Of a stretch of 64,000 bases of DNA, positions 42,201 through 54,640 are shown piece by piece. Made by a program: the position numbers and the translations under genes. The notes under the pieces are model-generated. The model was not told where the DNA came from. It ran no database searches and saw only the letters and a list, made by a program, of their open reading frames with translations. Positions within the stretch are counted from its first letter, which is position 1. Each line of letters starts with the position of its first letter. Source of the DNA: Toxorhynchites rutilus septentrionalis (taxonomy: Eukaryota > Arthropoda > Insecta > Diptera > Culicidae); NCBI RefSeq assembly GCF_029784135.1, contig NC_073745.1:238503164-238567163 (forward strand). The letters run 5' to 3'.

Positions 42201-45200
42201 GAATCTACGATGTTTGTCAAATAAATTGTTCCTGAAATATGAACTTGAAATTCTCTTCCACCAGGTGTTCTTCAAATCGTTTCATGAAATCCAAAACATC
42301 CCAAACATATCGAAATTGAATTCCTGCTGATATCGGGTATACAACGTATACAAACCAACTGGCAATAATTCAGCAGCCCTTACGGAGGAAATATCTCGAA
42401 CAACCTAGAAACCAAACAATTCCGCTCAACTCGTAAATGTCGAGGGGCACTTTCAAAACAACTGTTGCGCTATTCTCTTATTGATTACGTGCCATGAATC
42501 GTCTCATTCGGGGAACCTATAGCAATACAGTAGATGGACAACAAACATTCGTTCGAACGCCCCAAACGGAAAATCTCATTCATAATTGATTCCTTTTCCA
42601 TCTATCCACATCACCGCACCCACGACGGCACAAATGAATTGCCACCGTAAGCGTTGAGATAATCTTGTTGCACTGCTAATCGGACAAACTATCTCGTGGG
42701 TTGAATGTGAGTAGTGAGAGGTACAAATATCCATCACACCCACACACGCGTTACGAAAGGATGCGCTTAGAAATTTGTATTCTCGGCAGGTGGTTCTAAA
42801 TACGGCCACGGTGCCACGGGGCACAATACATTCCCGCTCATGCCGAGTGTGTGTTTGTGCACCTTTAGCCTCGGGGTTGACGATGTTTCACACGTTTCTA
42901 GTTAGGGGCGAATTTATGAGAAGGGACCAAGAAAAAGGGAAGGGGTTACAAGATCCGATCAAAAACATGTAATCTCTGTGCGCCGGAACGTTCCTAGACG
43001 AGGGGAAACATTGGGCCATGCCATCACCTACCAAGAGGAGATTTCATAACTCGACCTGCCGCTGGCACCGGGAGATGGTTCTAACTTAGGCATTATATGT
43101 AATGAGTGAAACTTCGTTCGTAGGCGAGAACGAGGTTTTACACGTTCGAGTACATTCCAGAGCGGATGTCGAGTCCGTTCAAGTTGTTGGTTTCCTTAGC
43201 TAGCTAATAGTATTATCTAGTAGATTTGATAAATTATGCAGATTGCAGACTAAATTAAAAAAAAGAAAATTGAAATTGAAATTCGGCTCTGGCTTCCTCT
43301 TGAGAACAACATTTGTTATTGAAAAAGTAAACACACGAAATCTCGACAAAAACAAAGGTTAGCGCCAAAGAGCATCAAAGGATTTTCGTTATCATTTATC
43401 CGTAACTTTTGATCCGAACCAGTAAAATCACTTCCCGAGGGGATGAAACATGGACGCATTCACCACATGGCAATAAGAAAATTTCTTTCTAAACGCTTCC
43501 CTCTCTACATCAGCTCTCCGATTGTCAGTTCGCTTGTGACGACTAATGCGGTGCTGGTTTTCTTCTCTGGCATTTGGATGCCGAGGTTTGTGGGGCTGAA
43601 GAAGGATTATAAATATTTTCCAACACGACTGAAGATTTCAAAGTTTTTCTTCTGCTTCCGACGAATTGTAAACAAGCAGAAAAAGATTAGCAGGACGTGA
43701 TCCCTGGAAGCGATCCGGTTAGTTCGAATGAACAAACGCTTATTTGCTATTCATAATTTAATACTTGAAGCCTGTAGCGGCCATCAATTTCGATCTGTAT
43801 TCCGTGGAAAGCCAGGTACTATTCCACGTGGCGCAGATGAGAATACTTTATTATGAATAATAAAAGAACAATGCCGCTTCCAGCTGTGTTTGATTTATGA
43901 GTTCAGTGAAACGTCGTTTTCCAGTGGCAATGTACCTAAACTTGCGGCGAATAAAATATTTCTACAGAAATATGTGAAAATTTCTCCTCCCCAACGCATT
44001 CTTACCTCAATTTTTTTCTGCTTGCGTTCGCCGTAAAATTCCGTTCCTTTCCTACGGCTGATTTATAATCCAATTAAATGTTAGATTTCGATCTTCTTCG
44101 TCTCGCTCAACTCACGCGATTCAATTTTGTTCGTTTTCAATCACAAATTTCACTCCGTTTGGTAATTTTAGGCGCGATATTTGCTGGGATGAAAGACAAA
44201 TTATATTTCCTTCGTTTGTAATGCTTCTTTCCTACTCACGCGCGCTAACTTTCCAATGATATTTCCATTAGCACTTTTCTATGTGTATTTTCGCTCTCGA
44301 TTTTTCCTGATGCGTGCTTCGGAATTACGAATGAACTTTTAACTCAAACGACTTCCACTTATTGGCTTTTTGCTGCCTTTTCAACTGAATCACACTGGAA
44401 GCAATTCCCACATCCGGCGTAGGTTTTTTTTTATTAAATCACACACTCAATTCACAGGCAACTGAAGAAAACACAGCTAATCCTTATCTCTCACTCCCCA
44501 CTGGCTGGTAAACAATTTTCAATTAACTGCATAATCAGAGTGTTCAGCTTTAGCTATTTTTCCACACATCCAATTTCCACTTTTACAGTGGAAAGGGTTA
44601 TCTGTATGAACTTATCTTTTTCTGGATTCGGCAATTTCCTAACTCTTTTTGCACTGGCTTATCAGCATCCGAAGCAGTAATCGAGAAAATTTCGTTTACC
44701 CCTTCTGTCACGCACACAAAATTTAGGGGAGGGAGAAACACAAGCACTTCCGTATTTTTTCTCTTCTATTTTGTTTACCTTATCTCCCTTCACCTAAGGA
44801 AAACAATGCTGCCTTTTTTTGTTATTTTATTCCCTTGTTTTGGTTATTAATTTTCTCTCCACTTCCCGCCCTGAACTGCGGACAATCACTAGAACTAGCG
44901 ATTTCAAATGCGAAATCTCACCCTCAATGCATGAGTTTCCTCCTCGTGCTTCGCTTTGCATCCACCCACAACGCACTATGTACTGGTTAGCCGAGAACAA
45001 CGATACGATTCGACAGACAGAGGGCGGAAAAAAACACGGCCGAAAACTCCCGATAACGGTTCCAACTGCAAATTGCGACTGACTCCGCTGGCAACGGACA
45101 GAGATGTGTTTTCCCCCACACGACCGATGCGAATCCTGAGCTGCTGGAGATGCAGTGGGAAATGCTTGGGAGGAAAATTCTAACCCAAAGGAGAGCGGAG

Positions 45201-45525
45201 AGATTGAGAGAGGGAGGGAGAGAAAGAATGCCGAAAATGGGAGAGGATTTTCACGAATGCACGATGGTCCGCTGGAGGGTTTCCATGAGGACTGTTTCGG
45301 CTGCCCTTGGGTGAGGATTACGTTTTGAGCATGAGTTCGGTTGGAAATGCTCACGGATATTGGCTAGATTTTTCCAGAGGTCGCTTCTTCTGTGTTTGCT
45401 TAAAATGCGTTGCGGTTTGAATAATCATCAGTGGACACCTTCAGAAACTGTATCCTGCCGCTAGTCTTTGTATCACGAGAAAATTCTTTTGATGACAATT
45501 TTATCAATGAACATAACAATTAGAA
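42201..45525. other. Single-copy-like sequence, no gene recognised
   Basis: Three kilobases free of the window's repeat families, with higher GC. A few open frames (43443-43700 plus, 44827-45354 minus) show no family resemblance. This could be upstream or intronic DNA of a host gene lying outside the window. I see no exon I can defend. Confidence 0.4.
45178..45245. promoter_or_regulatory. GA-rich tract (GAGA-type)
   Basis: Dense GAGAG units (GAGAGATTGAGAGAGGGAGG then GAGAGAAAG). Such tracts are common near insect promoters, but no gene start is visible here, so this is only a suggestion. Confidence 0.25.
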
Positions 45526-45671
45526 GGTTATTTTTTTTTTGTTTATTCATTCAAGATGCGGAGCACATTTACGACTATTTGCAACAAAACCAAGATGGAT
45601 AACACAATACATGTTATACATTTATACAAACATTACTTAATTCTACCTTGGTATAACAATATAGACGAATG

Positions 45672-46367
45672 TCATGCCAACTCGTCTTAGGAGTTGGCAG
45701 CACCATCTCAAATAGTATTGAAACGTTGTGGCTGTAAACACATGGCTCATTTAAGCGACTTTGCATACTTAAAACGTACGAAAAAGAATTAGACTACTTT
45801 TTGGAAAAAAGAGAATTTGTTTCCTTAATTTTTTTTTTCAAAAAATTCTTTGATAATTTTTAATGAAAACCAAAATAATTTCCTACATTCCATTCTTCGA
45901 TTTGAATTTTGTAGGTCTGATAGATTTTTTTAAAATATTGAGTTTTTAAACTTTTTTCTGGGAAATCTTAACTTAAAAACTATAAGATCTACAAAAAGTT
46001 GGTCAGAGAATGAAATGTAGGAAATAACTTAGGTTTTCATTAAAAATTATCAAAGAATTTTTTGTAAAAAAATTTCATTGAAAAAAAAATATTTTGGAAA
46101 TTAAAATTCATTTTTCTCGAAAACATATACTTTTAAAATTCTGAAAAAATAGATATAAAGAGCACTTAAAATTTCCAACAAGTTTTCCAAGATCTGAAAC
46201 TTTGTCGAATACACTATATCGCTATCTTGAATTTAAACAAAATTAGAATAAGTTGTATTTTTTTTAAAGAAAACATGAAAAAGTTGTTGTTCGAAAAACT
46301 TTTTCCCTGTAAAAGTGTCCATCCTTCGATGTATGGACGACTTGCTGGAAATTGTAAGGGCTATTCA

Positions 46368-46398
<31 letters not shown>

Positions 46399-47292
46399 TG
46401 GGGATTTTAAAAAAGTACGTTTTTGAGTAAAATCAATTTTAATTTTAAAAAAAAAATTTTTTTGTCTGCGAAAAATTTTGTTGGTATTTTTATGTGAAAA
46501 TTAAAATTAAAATTAAAAAAAAAATAAAATTTAAATTTCCTACATTTCATCCTTTGACAAGAATTTTTTAGGTATCATAGTTTTTATGTTATAAATTTTA
46601 GTAAAAAATTAAGAAAAAAAATTGGCTTTTTCCAAAAGGAGTCTAATTATTTTTCGAAAATTTCAAGTACAGTAAAACCTGTTTTTGTGCGGTTTTTTTG
46701 TGCTATTTTTTTGTGCGGTGTATGAATTGAAGCAAATTTTGACGTCCATTTAGTTTTTTTCGATGGTTTATATGCATTCCAGTGCGAAAAAAATCATATT
46801 TGCGTCTCAATCATCCACTTCTGAAATCATTCCCCTCCTCTCATCAAATGCTCTAAGTTTTTCTAAGTTTTGGCATGACATGATTTCTTACAGCAACACG
46901 TTTCGAGATGCAACTAAAAGCACAGAACAGCCACGCGCAACCGAAAAGGCAAAGTGTCCCATCGCAAAGCAGAGAAACAAAAGGAAATTGAATGGTGAAT
47001 GGCGTGGATTTGAGTTATTTTCTTGGGGGATACTTTTTGTATGCGGTCCCCATCTACCGCACAGAAAAGTTTTTTTTCAAAATGTGTACCGAACACGATA
47101 TTTTAAAGCTACTGGTGAAGTTTTGCACGATTTTTTTTATGCGACTTTTTTTGTGCGGTCCCTATCCCCCGCACAAAAAAAGGTTTACCTGTATGTAAAA
47201 TTGCTTAAATGACCCATGTCTTTACACTCACAATGTTTCACTGCTATCTGAGATGGTGCTGCCAACGGCCAGTAGAGTTGGCCTGAAATTCG
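45672..47292. repeat. Family X long-TIR repeat, copy 3
   Basis: The left TIR (GCCAACTCGTCTTAGGAGTT, CATCTCAAATAGTATTGAAA) and right TIR (GCTATCTGAGATGGTGCTGC, then CCAACGGCCAGTAGAGTTGG) are both present, so this is the most complete family X copy. The interior is AT-rich and non-coding, with a short (TA)n run at 46369-46390. A pogo-like MITE is inserted in the right arm at 46670-47191. Without it the element would be about 1.1 kb. Confidence 0.7.
46670..47191. mobile_element. Pogo-like MITE with TA duplication
   Basis: The left end CAGTAAAACCTGTTTTTGTG and the inverse right end ending GGTTTACCTG share GTGCGG repeats just inside. TA lies on both sides (46668-46669 and 47192-47193). The same family X position is uninterrupted at about 3300-3304 (TTTCAAGTATGCAAAGTTGC) and 8685-8680 inverted. 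The internal sequence (46700-47150) has no transposase. CAGT ends next to TA are typical of pogo/Tigger-type elements. Confidence 0.8.
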
Positions 47293-47389
47293 TCTATACT
47301 AAATTACATAATAAACATTTGATTTTTTAAGGAATATCAGAAGATCATTTACTCTGTCAAAATTATTCCTCAAACTCTGGCTATTGATT

Positions 47390-49445
47390 TTATATTTTAG
47401 TCGGAAAATTGCATATTTCCGTGATCCATTATGTGTTCTACAGTTAGTTGTGTTTTGCAATCGATAAACTGTGGAGGAGCCTCACGCTTAAAAATGTATT
47501 CATTCGTCAGTTTTATATGGCCGATTCTAAGTCAACTGAGTCCTTTCTTTGCAAGGAGTATGATGTGTTCCACTGTGATGTGTTTGATTTTATTGAGCGT
47601 AATTTATTGTTTTCAATGTTTTCCCAGAATTGCTTCCGTTTGCCTCTCACGGCGTGTTTTGAAACGGCGTTTGAGAAAAATTTGTGGCCTCTTTGGTCAG
47701 TTCAACTACAGTTTCATTTCCAGGTATTCCCATGTTGGAATCCATATGAATTTGACTGTCTTTTGACTGTGTTTGACGCATTTTCAGAAAATGGATCTTG
47801 TATTGCTTTAAGAGAACTCATAAAATCTGACATGAGTAGGAATTTACAATGAGAATTATTTTCAATAGCATATTCAATGGCACTGTTTATTGCGAATAGT
47901 TCTGCTGAGAAAATTGATGTTTGATTGGTCAAGCGTTCCTGCTTTCGATGTTCTAAACTGAATACAGCATAGCCATCGCTACTGGCGAGTTTGGAACCGT
48001 CTGTATAGAAAAAATGAAAACCATCATATTTGGAGGCTTGGACCAAACAATCTTTTTGGGCCATCAGTGGAGTTGCACTTGTTTTAAAGGTCATATTTAA
48101 GGATAAATTTATTTCAAGTTCTCCCACAGTCCATGGAGGTTCAACGTGGAATCTACGTTCGTAGATATTTCCAGCCTCTGCACTGTATAAATTGCAGAAG
48201 CTTTTGAATCAGTGAATTAAGGATTTGGTCCTTCCTGATGGGCTCCATCTATTTTCATCAGACAGTTTTGTGTTTAAGGGATGTGAAGATAGGGCAATTT
48301 ATTTGATTCCATATGCTAATGTTTGGGAGTCTCTTCTGAAAGATAATGGCATCGTACCTGCATCACAAAGGATACTAACAGACGGGCTTGCATTGTAAGC
48401 TCCAGTTGCTAATCTTTTACCTAGGTGATGAACTGGGTCTAATTGCTTCAAGCGTGTATTTGATGCCGAGTTATAAATAACGCTTCCGTATTCCAATCGT
48501 GACAGAACAAGTGAGTTGTGTAAAGTAAGGAGAATTTTTCTTTTCGATCCCCAGTTTGTATTAGATAATGTGCGAATTATTTTTACTGCTCCCATGGATC
48601 CTACTTTAGCATATCATTCCCAGAAACATGTGGGTATTCACCATTTCTATTTCCTGTCCATATAGAGTCAAGTAAGGTTTGGTGTTACAACTAGTTTTAC
48701 GACAAAAATGGATGACGTTCATTTCACTAATCGAAGAACGAAAACCAGTGACTTTGCTCCAATTTTCTATGTTTTGTAATGTAGTCTGCAAAAGCCGATG
48801 TACTTCAACTAGTATTTTCACGGGTGTATATGCTGCTACGTCATCAGCAAATTTGTAATTTTTAACATTCATTGGAATAAAGTTTTTCAAGCGATTCATT
48901 GCCAGTAAGAACAAGGTTACACTTAAAACTGACCCTTGCAGGACTCCGTTTTTTTTTGTGTAAATTTTGACGAGTACGTATTTCCAACTGCTACACTAAA
49001 GGATCTATCTTGGAGAAAATTTTTGATGAAGCACAACATATTGCCTCTAACTCCGTAAGAGGAAAGTGTTTTCACTATTTCAAATCTTCATGCAATATCA
49101 TATGCCTTTTCTGGATCGGAAAAGATACATACATATAGGTGTTCTTGATTTTGAAAAGCTTCGTGGATATCATTTTCCAAAACAGCCAAATTATCAATCG
49201 TGCTACGATGTTTTCTAAAACCAGTTTGAGTGTTATCTAGTAAACCATTGGATTCGAGATACCACGTTAGCTTACGATTAACCATCTTTTCAAAGACTTT
49301 GCATATGCAGCATGTCAACGGTATTGGTCGATAGTTCGTAGGGTTCAATGGGTTTTCATTGGGCTTTTTAATTGCAATGACTATAGATTCTCTCCATTGT
49401 ACAGGGAACTTGCGTTGGGTCCAGATATTGTTGAGCATTTGTAAG
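47390..49445 (-). pseudogene. I-type LINE ORF2, heavily decayed
   Basis: The minus strand gives the following order. RT start: RKFPVQWRESIVIAIKKPNE, NPTNYRPIPLTCCICKVFEK, MVNRKLTWYLE. Palm: QTGFRKHRSTIDNLAVLEND (49438-49088), then KNYKFADDVAAYTPV with the FADD box (48914-48606). Thumb: ILLTLHNSLVLSRLEYGSVI (48595-48299). RNase H: FHFFYTDGSKLASSDG, SIFSAELFAINSAIEYAI, FLLMSDFMSSLKAI (48127-47714). A C-terminal remnant with LTVEHI extends to about 47400. At least four frameshifts or stops. It differs from the LOA-like and RNase H LINE families elsewhere in the window. The 5' end is truncated at about 49445, next to an LTR. Confidence 0.85.
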
Positions 49446-49465
49446 AGATAGAAGTATGTGTGGAG

Positions 49466-49626
49466 TGTTACCTCTATCTATAATAGAAAGTGACGTACCT
49501 GATGAGATGGAAACGTTGGTGAAAGGGAGAGCAACGAGGAGTGCTGGACGAAAATATTACACAGAGTGTGAATAAACGGGAATTAATTAGGACGTTTCCT
49601 GTTTATTAGACAACCCGGTTACTACA
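49466..49626 (+). mobile_element. LTR of a retrotransposon
   Basis: TGTTACCTC at 49466 to TTACTACA at 49626 gives a 161-bp LTR with TG...CA ends and an internal AATAAA at about 49569. It is followed by a primer-binding site. No gag/pol frames or second LTR are recognisable downstream: the leader decays into the ATCGAT minisatellite. Confidence 0.55.
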
Positions 49627-49629
49627 AAT

Positions 49630-49641
49630 TGGTGACGAGCG
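49630..49641 (+). other. Primer-binding site of the LTR element
   Basis: TGGTGACGAGCG begins with the TGG expected to pair with a tRNA 3' CCA. It lies three bases after the LTR end. The tRNA cannot be named with certainty. Confidence 0.45.
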
Positions 49642-50235
49642 AAAAAACGAGGTGGGTAAAGTATCAATATTTCTTTACGTCTTTTAGATACGGCAGGGCC
49701 TGGTTAAAAATTTCAAAATGGCTACCATGTCGAAGCAACAGGAAAAAAGATAAGGAGCCAGATATGAAAGTACCGAAAACATGAGGCCTAAAAATAAGTG
49801 TGGCTGCATTCAATAGGAAACGCATAAAAAATGATGTTTTTATTATTACGATTGATTATGATATTTACCCAAGTAAAGTTATAAAAAGTGTGATGTATAT
49901 GAATATAGTGTATAGTATATAGTACGAAGTGGATAATCGCATAATGGAGAAAGTGATTGCTCCGAAATTGTTGATAATGAACAACAATGCGTTCAGTAGT
50001 GTGCATTGATGTTGGAGTTGTTTACATGGATGATAAAATGGAAAATATGAAAACACTAAAGTTGTACGGGTGTGAAAATTTATGCGCTTTGTAATTCGCG
50101 TTGACGGCATTGAGCTTCAAATCGCGAATTGAAGGTCTAGAAAGCGAAAAAAAAAGAGGAAGATAGTTTCAATTAGTGTTGGTAAATTTTATGAAATAAG
50201 ATGAATCAAAAACTGATCCTGTTAAAGATATGGAA
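49642..50235 (+). other. Retroelement leader-like sequence
   Basis: AT-rich, no frame longer than 80 codons on the plus strand, and no gag motif. It probably represents the untranslated leader of the LTR element or unrelated DNA. Confidence 0.3.
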
Positions 50236-50935
50236 AACGCTAAATTAATCGAATCGCAAATCGACAACAGTGAAACTGTTTCGGGAAAAGGTATATCATA
50301 ACAGTATCAATCGATTTTAGAATCGAAAAATCTTGAGAATCGATAAGGTGACAGAAGACAATCGAAGTGACAATCGATTTGAGAATCGAAAAAATAACAA
50401 TCGATGAGAGGACAATCGATCTAAGAATCGGTAAGATAACAATCGATTTGGGCATCGATAAAATGAGAATCGATTTGGGAATCGATACAATGAGAATTGA
50501 TTTGAGAATCGATAAGATGGACAATCGATAAGGTGACAATCGATTTGGAAATCGATAGAATGACGATCGATTTGGGAATCGATGAGAGGACGATCTAAGA
50601 ATCGGTGAGATAACAATCGATTTGGGAATCAATAAGATGGACAATCGATTTGAGAATCTATAAATTGACAATGAATTGGGAAACGAAAAAATAACAATCG
50701 ATTTGGGAATCGATGAGATGGACAATCGATTTGAGAATCAGCAAGATGACAATCGATTTGAAAATTGGTAAGATAACAATCGATTTGGGAATCGATAAAA
50801 TGAGAATCGATTTGGGAATCGATAAAATGGGCAATCGATTTGAGAATCGATAAGGTGACAATCGATTTGGGAATCGATAAAATGAGAATCGATAAGGTGA
50901 CAATCGATTTGGGAATCGAAAAAACAGGAAGTGGG
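50236..50935. repeat. ATCGAT minisatellite, array 1
   Basis: About 25 units of 27-28 bp with consensus ACAATCGATTTGGGAATCGA then TAAAATG. Each unit holds two ATCGAT sites. Variants exist (GAGAATCGAT, AAGGTGACA). The reverse-strand YRFPNRL/SILSIPKS frames come from this repeat. A second array is at 54640-54975. Confidence 0.9.
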
Positions 50936-50949
50936 TTATATCTATGGTA

Positions 50950-51110
50950 TAACCGCAATGGTGACGTAGAACTATCGTTGATTTAGTGATCATTTGTTTG
51001 AAGTTGAATCTGAATCCATTCTGAATGAAAGAATAAATGAATATTTGGGGGACTTCGAAAACGAGAGCGTTACGTTGGAGGTACAAGATTTTATGCATCC
51101 AATATTGGAT
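50950..51110 (+). repeat. Degenerate leader-like module
   Basis: GTGACGTAGAACTATCG at 50962, then TTCGAAAACGAGAGCGTTAC and AGATTTTATGCAT, is an inverted, diverged relative of the module at 54540-54640 (GACGTAGGACTACGTC, TTCGAAAACGAAAGCGTTAC). The compound satellite lies between the two. Confidence 0.5.
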
Positions 51111-51119
51111 ATGAAAATA

Positions 51120-54100
51120 TCCTACTGATGGGGAAGAATAATCTTCAGAAGCCATCCTGCTAATTGCACTTGATTGAAAAATAACAGAACCAAATGAATT
51201 TGGTCGCAGACAAACATAAAAAAAAAACATTAAAATAAACTCTTTCGCTTGCATGTTATTTACAATGCCAAGGGAAACTGGCAGATTATTTTGCAGAAGC
51301 GGTATCTTTCCGGACTCTTCTCGAAGTCCACCACCAGTGGTTAATGCTAACTCGATAACCACCTGTTAATTGCACTTGATTGAAAAATCACAAAACCAAT
51401 TGTATTTGGTCGCAGTATTATATGGATAGAAAACGTTAAAATAAACTCTTTCGCTTGAATGTAATTTTCAATTCCAAGGGGAACTGGCAGATTATTTTGC
51501 AGCAACGATCACTTCTTTCCGGATTCTTCTCCATAACCAGCAAACGTAAAGAGTTGCGCGCGTGTATGCGTGTGTGTGTGTGTGTATGGCAATTGCTCCG
51601 ATGCCTCAAGCGGAACCTGGTATTCTCTCGGTCGTCTTCTCTTCTCTTTCTGATGGATCGGCTATTCTGCGCTCCTTCACAGTCCAAACAAACTGAATGC
51701 GTTTCAGGTTAGGTCAGGCCAAGTAATGAATCCCTTGATCCCTCACCATCCAGCTCGTCCAGCTCGTTCAACTCGTTCAGTAACGATGATGTCTTGTCGA
51801 TGTCCTCACGAAAAATGAATGCGTTTCAGAATATCGCTTAAGTATGCTTTTTGTACGTGACTGAATCGAAAGAAGGTGTGGTTTACGATGGCAATATGGA
51901 AGGCAAACTAGAGGCGAATGAACTCTTTGAGTTTGCAACTTTCGGCGACTGAGGCAATAATTGATTGAAAATTATATGATTTTCGCAATGCGAAACATTT
52001 TCCATTGCGAGCGCAAACTGTATTCGATACGAAAATATCCTACTGATGGGGGAGAATAATCTTCAGAAGATTTCCTGCTAATTAATTACACTTGATTGAA
52101 AAATCACAAAATCAATAAATTCGATCGCAGCAGCACTTTGTGGATAGAAAACATTAAAATAAACTCTTCCGCTTGAATGTAATTTTGAATTCCAAGGGGA
52201 ACTGGCAGATTGTTTTGCAGTAACGATGACATCTTTCCGGATTCTTCTCGATTCTTCTCGAAGTCCACCACTAACTAATGCTAACTTTATTACCACCTGT
52301 TAATTGCACTTGATTGAAAAATCACAAAACCAAATGTATTTAGTCGCAGTGTTATATGGTTAGAAAACATTTAAATAAACTCTTTCGCATGAATGTATTT
52401 TTCAATTCCCAGGGGAACTGGCAGATTATTTTTCAGCAACGATAATATTCTTCCAGAATCTTCTCGATGCTGGATGGCATTTAAATGAAAGAAGTTCCGT
52501 ACGTATACATGTGTGTGGCGGCTGCTTCGATGTCTCAAACGGAACCGTTTTTCGATGCTGGTATTCTCTCGGTCGTCTTATCTTCTTCTGATGGATCGGC
52601 TTTTCTACGCTTCCTCACAATACCAAACTAACTGAATGAGTTTTAGGTCAGGCCAGGTAATTAATCTCTTGATCACTCGCCGTCCAGCTCGTTCAACTCG
52701 TTCAGTAGCGATGTCCTCACGAAAAATGAATGCGTTTCACCACCAGAATATCGCTTAAGTATGCTTTTTGTCCGTGATTGAATAGAAAGAAGGTGTGGTT
52801 TACGATGGTAATTTGAAAGGCAAACTAGAGGCGAATGAGCTCTCTGAGTTTGAAACTTTCAGCGACTGAGCAATAATCGATTGAGAATTATGTTTTTCGC
52901 GATGCGAAACATTTTCCGTTGCGCGCGCATCCAATATTGGAAACGAACATATCCTACTGATGGGGAAGAATACTCTTCAGAACCTTTCCTGCCAATCACA
53001 CTTGATTGGAAAATCACATAACCGAATGTATTTGGTCGCAGTATTATATGGATAGAAAACATTAAAATAAACTCTTTCGCATGAATGTATTTTTCAATTC
53101 CCAGAGGAACTGGCAGATTATTTTTCAGCAACAATAATAATTTTCCGGAATCTTTTCGATGCTGGATGACATTTAAACGGAAGAAGTTCCGCACGTATAT
53201 ATATGTGTGTTGTGGCGGCAGCTTCGATATCTCAAATGGAACCGTTTTTCGGTGCTGATAATTTCTCGGTCGTCTTCTCTTCTTCTGATGGATCGGCTTT
53301 TCTGCGCTCCCTCACAGTTCCAAACAAACTGTGTGTGTTTCAAGTCAGGTTAGGCCAGGTAATGAATCTCTTGATCCCTCGCCATCCAGCTCGTCCAGCT
53401 CGTCCAGCTCGTTCCGCTCGTTCCGCTCGTTCCGCTCGTTCAGCTCGTTCAATAACGATGTTGCCTTGTCGATGTCGTCACGAAAAATGAATGCGTTTCA
53501 CCACCAGAATATCGCTTAAGTATGCTTTTTGTGCGTGATTGAATCGAGAGAAGGTGTGGTTTACGATGGCAATTCGGAAGGCAAACTAGAGGGGAATGAA
53601 CTCTCTGAGTTTGAAACTTTCGGCGACTGAGCAATAATCAATTGAAAATTATATAATTTTTGCGATGCGAAACATTTTCCGTTGCGCGCGCATACAATAT
53701 TGGATACGAAAATTTTCTACTGATGGAGAAGAATAATTTCAAAAGCTTTCCTGTTAATTGCGATTGATTGAAAAATCACAAAACCAAATGTATTTGGTTG
53801 CAGTGTCATATGGATAGAAAATATTCGAATAAACTCTTTCGCATCAATGTATTTTTCAATTCCCAGGGGAACTGGCAGATTATTTTCCAGCAACGATTAG
53901 ATTTTTCCCGATTTTCCTCGATACTCGAAGCTCATCAGTGGTTAATGCTAACTCGATAACCACCTGTTAATGGCACTTAATTGAAAAAATATTTGGTCGC
54001 AGTGTTACATGGATAAAAAAACATTAAAATGAACTCTTTCGCATGAATGTATTTTTCAGTTCCCAGGGGAACTGGCAGATTATTTTTCAGCAACGATTGA

Positions 54101-54350
54101 ATCTTTCCGGAATTTTCTCGATGCTGAATGGCATCCAAACGAAGAGTTTCGCGCGTGTATGTGTGTGTGTGGCGGCTGCTCCGATCTCTTCCCGGGGAAC
54201 CATTTGCGGCATCACTCTCCTCCTGATGGATTCCCTTCTGGCCTAAGGTGCACAAACAGGCTCTTGGTGACACCGTTCATCCGCGCTTTAATGATAAACG
54301 AAGAGCTTCACCACAACAGCGACAACATGCTCCAATCGCTGTTCAATTAG
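51120..54350. repeat. Compound satellite with two alternating blocks
   Basis: Block A (about 205-215 bp) contains CACTTGATTGAAAAATCACA, AAAATAAACTCTTTCGC and GGGGAACTGGCAGATTATTT, and occurs at about 51273, 51482, 52199, 52415, 53107, 53870 and 54069. Block B (about 480-550 bp) contains TGTGTGTGGCGGCTGCT, CTCGGTCGTCTTCTC, CCAGCTCGTCCAGCTCGTTC and AAAAATGAATGCGTTTCA. The order is A-A-B, A-A-B, A-B, A-A-B. Block B also has GAGGCGAATGAACTC and CGATGCGAAACATTTTCC segments. No coding sequence is recognisable. Confidence 0.85.
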
Positions 54351-54640
54351 AACTGAGTGGATTTCCGAGTGGCGCTCGCTTATATACCGATTGGTGATTT
54401 CAATAGCATGTTTTGAAATCAATTTTAAGACTATTGAAACAAGTTTTTGGATCAAAAAGAAACAAGTATATAACGCGTAGACATTTTATCTTTCGAATGA
54501 AGTGTTCATCATACCATTTCGTTCAATTGTTTAGGAGCTATTAATGCTCAAAATCTCGGTCTCCGGCGTAACGCTTTCGTTTTCGAAACTTTGGTTTTAC
54601 ACCCTGGTATAGAAATGAAAGACGTAGTCCTACGTCAAAA
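54351..54640 (-). promoter_or_regulatory. Promoter-like leader module
   Basis: On the minus strand: the palindrome GACGTAGGACTACGTC (54636-54621), TTTCATTTCTATACCAGGGT, TTCGAAAACGAAAGCGTTAC, GAAATCACCAATCGG, and a TATATAAG box at about 54386-54379 followed by GCGAGCGCC and CACTCAGTTC (an initiator-like CAGTT). This arrangement looks like an intact pol II core promoter directed into the satellite. It shares the palindrome with the H2A-unit leader. Activity is conjecture. Confidence 0.4.

Noticed and set aside
44827..45354. 175-codon minus-strand frame in a GA-rich region
   Set aside because: Composition is driven by the GA/CT tract and Ser/Pro codons. No domain, splice site or neighbour supports it.
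46763..47212. 149-codon frame as a gene
   Set aside because: It lies entirely within the pogo-like MITE and crosses its TIR.
50240..51362. Several minus-strand frames with YRFPNRL/SILSIPKS repeats (also 54541-54947)
   Set aside because: They are translations of the 27-28-bp ATCGAT minisatellite, present in all three frames of the same strand.
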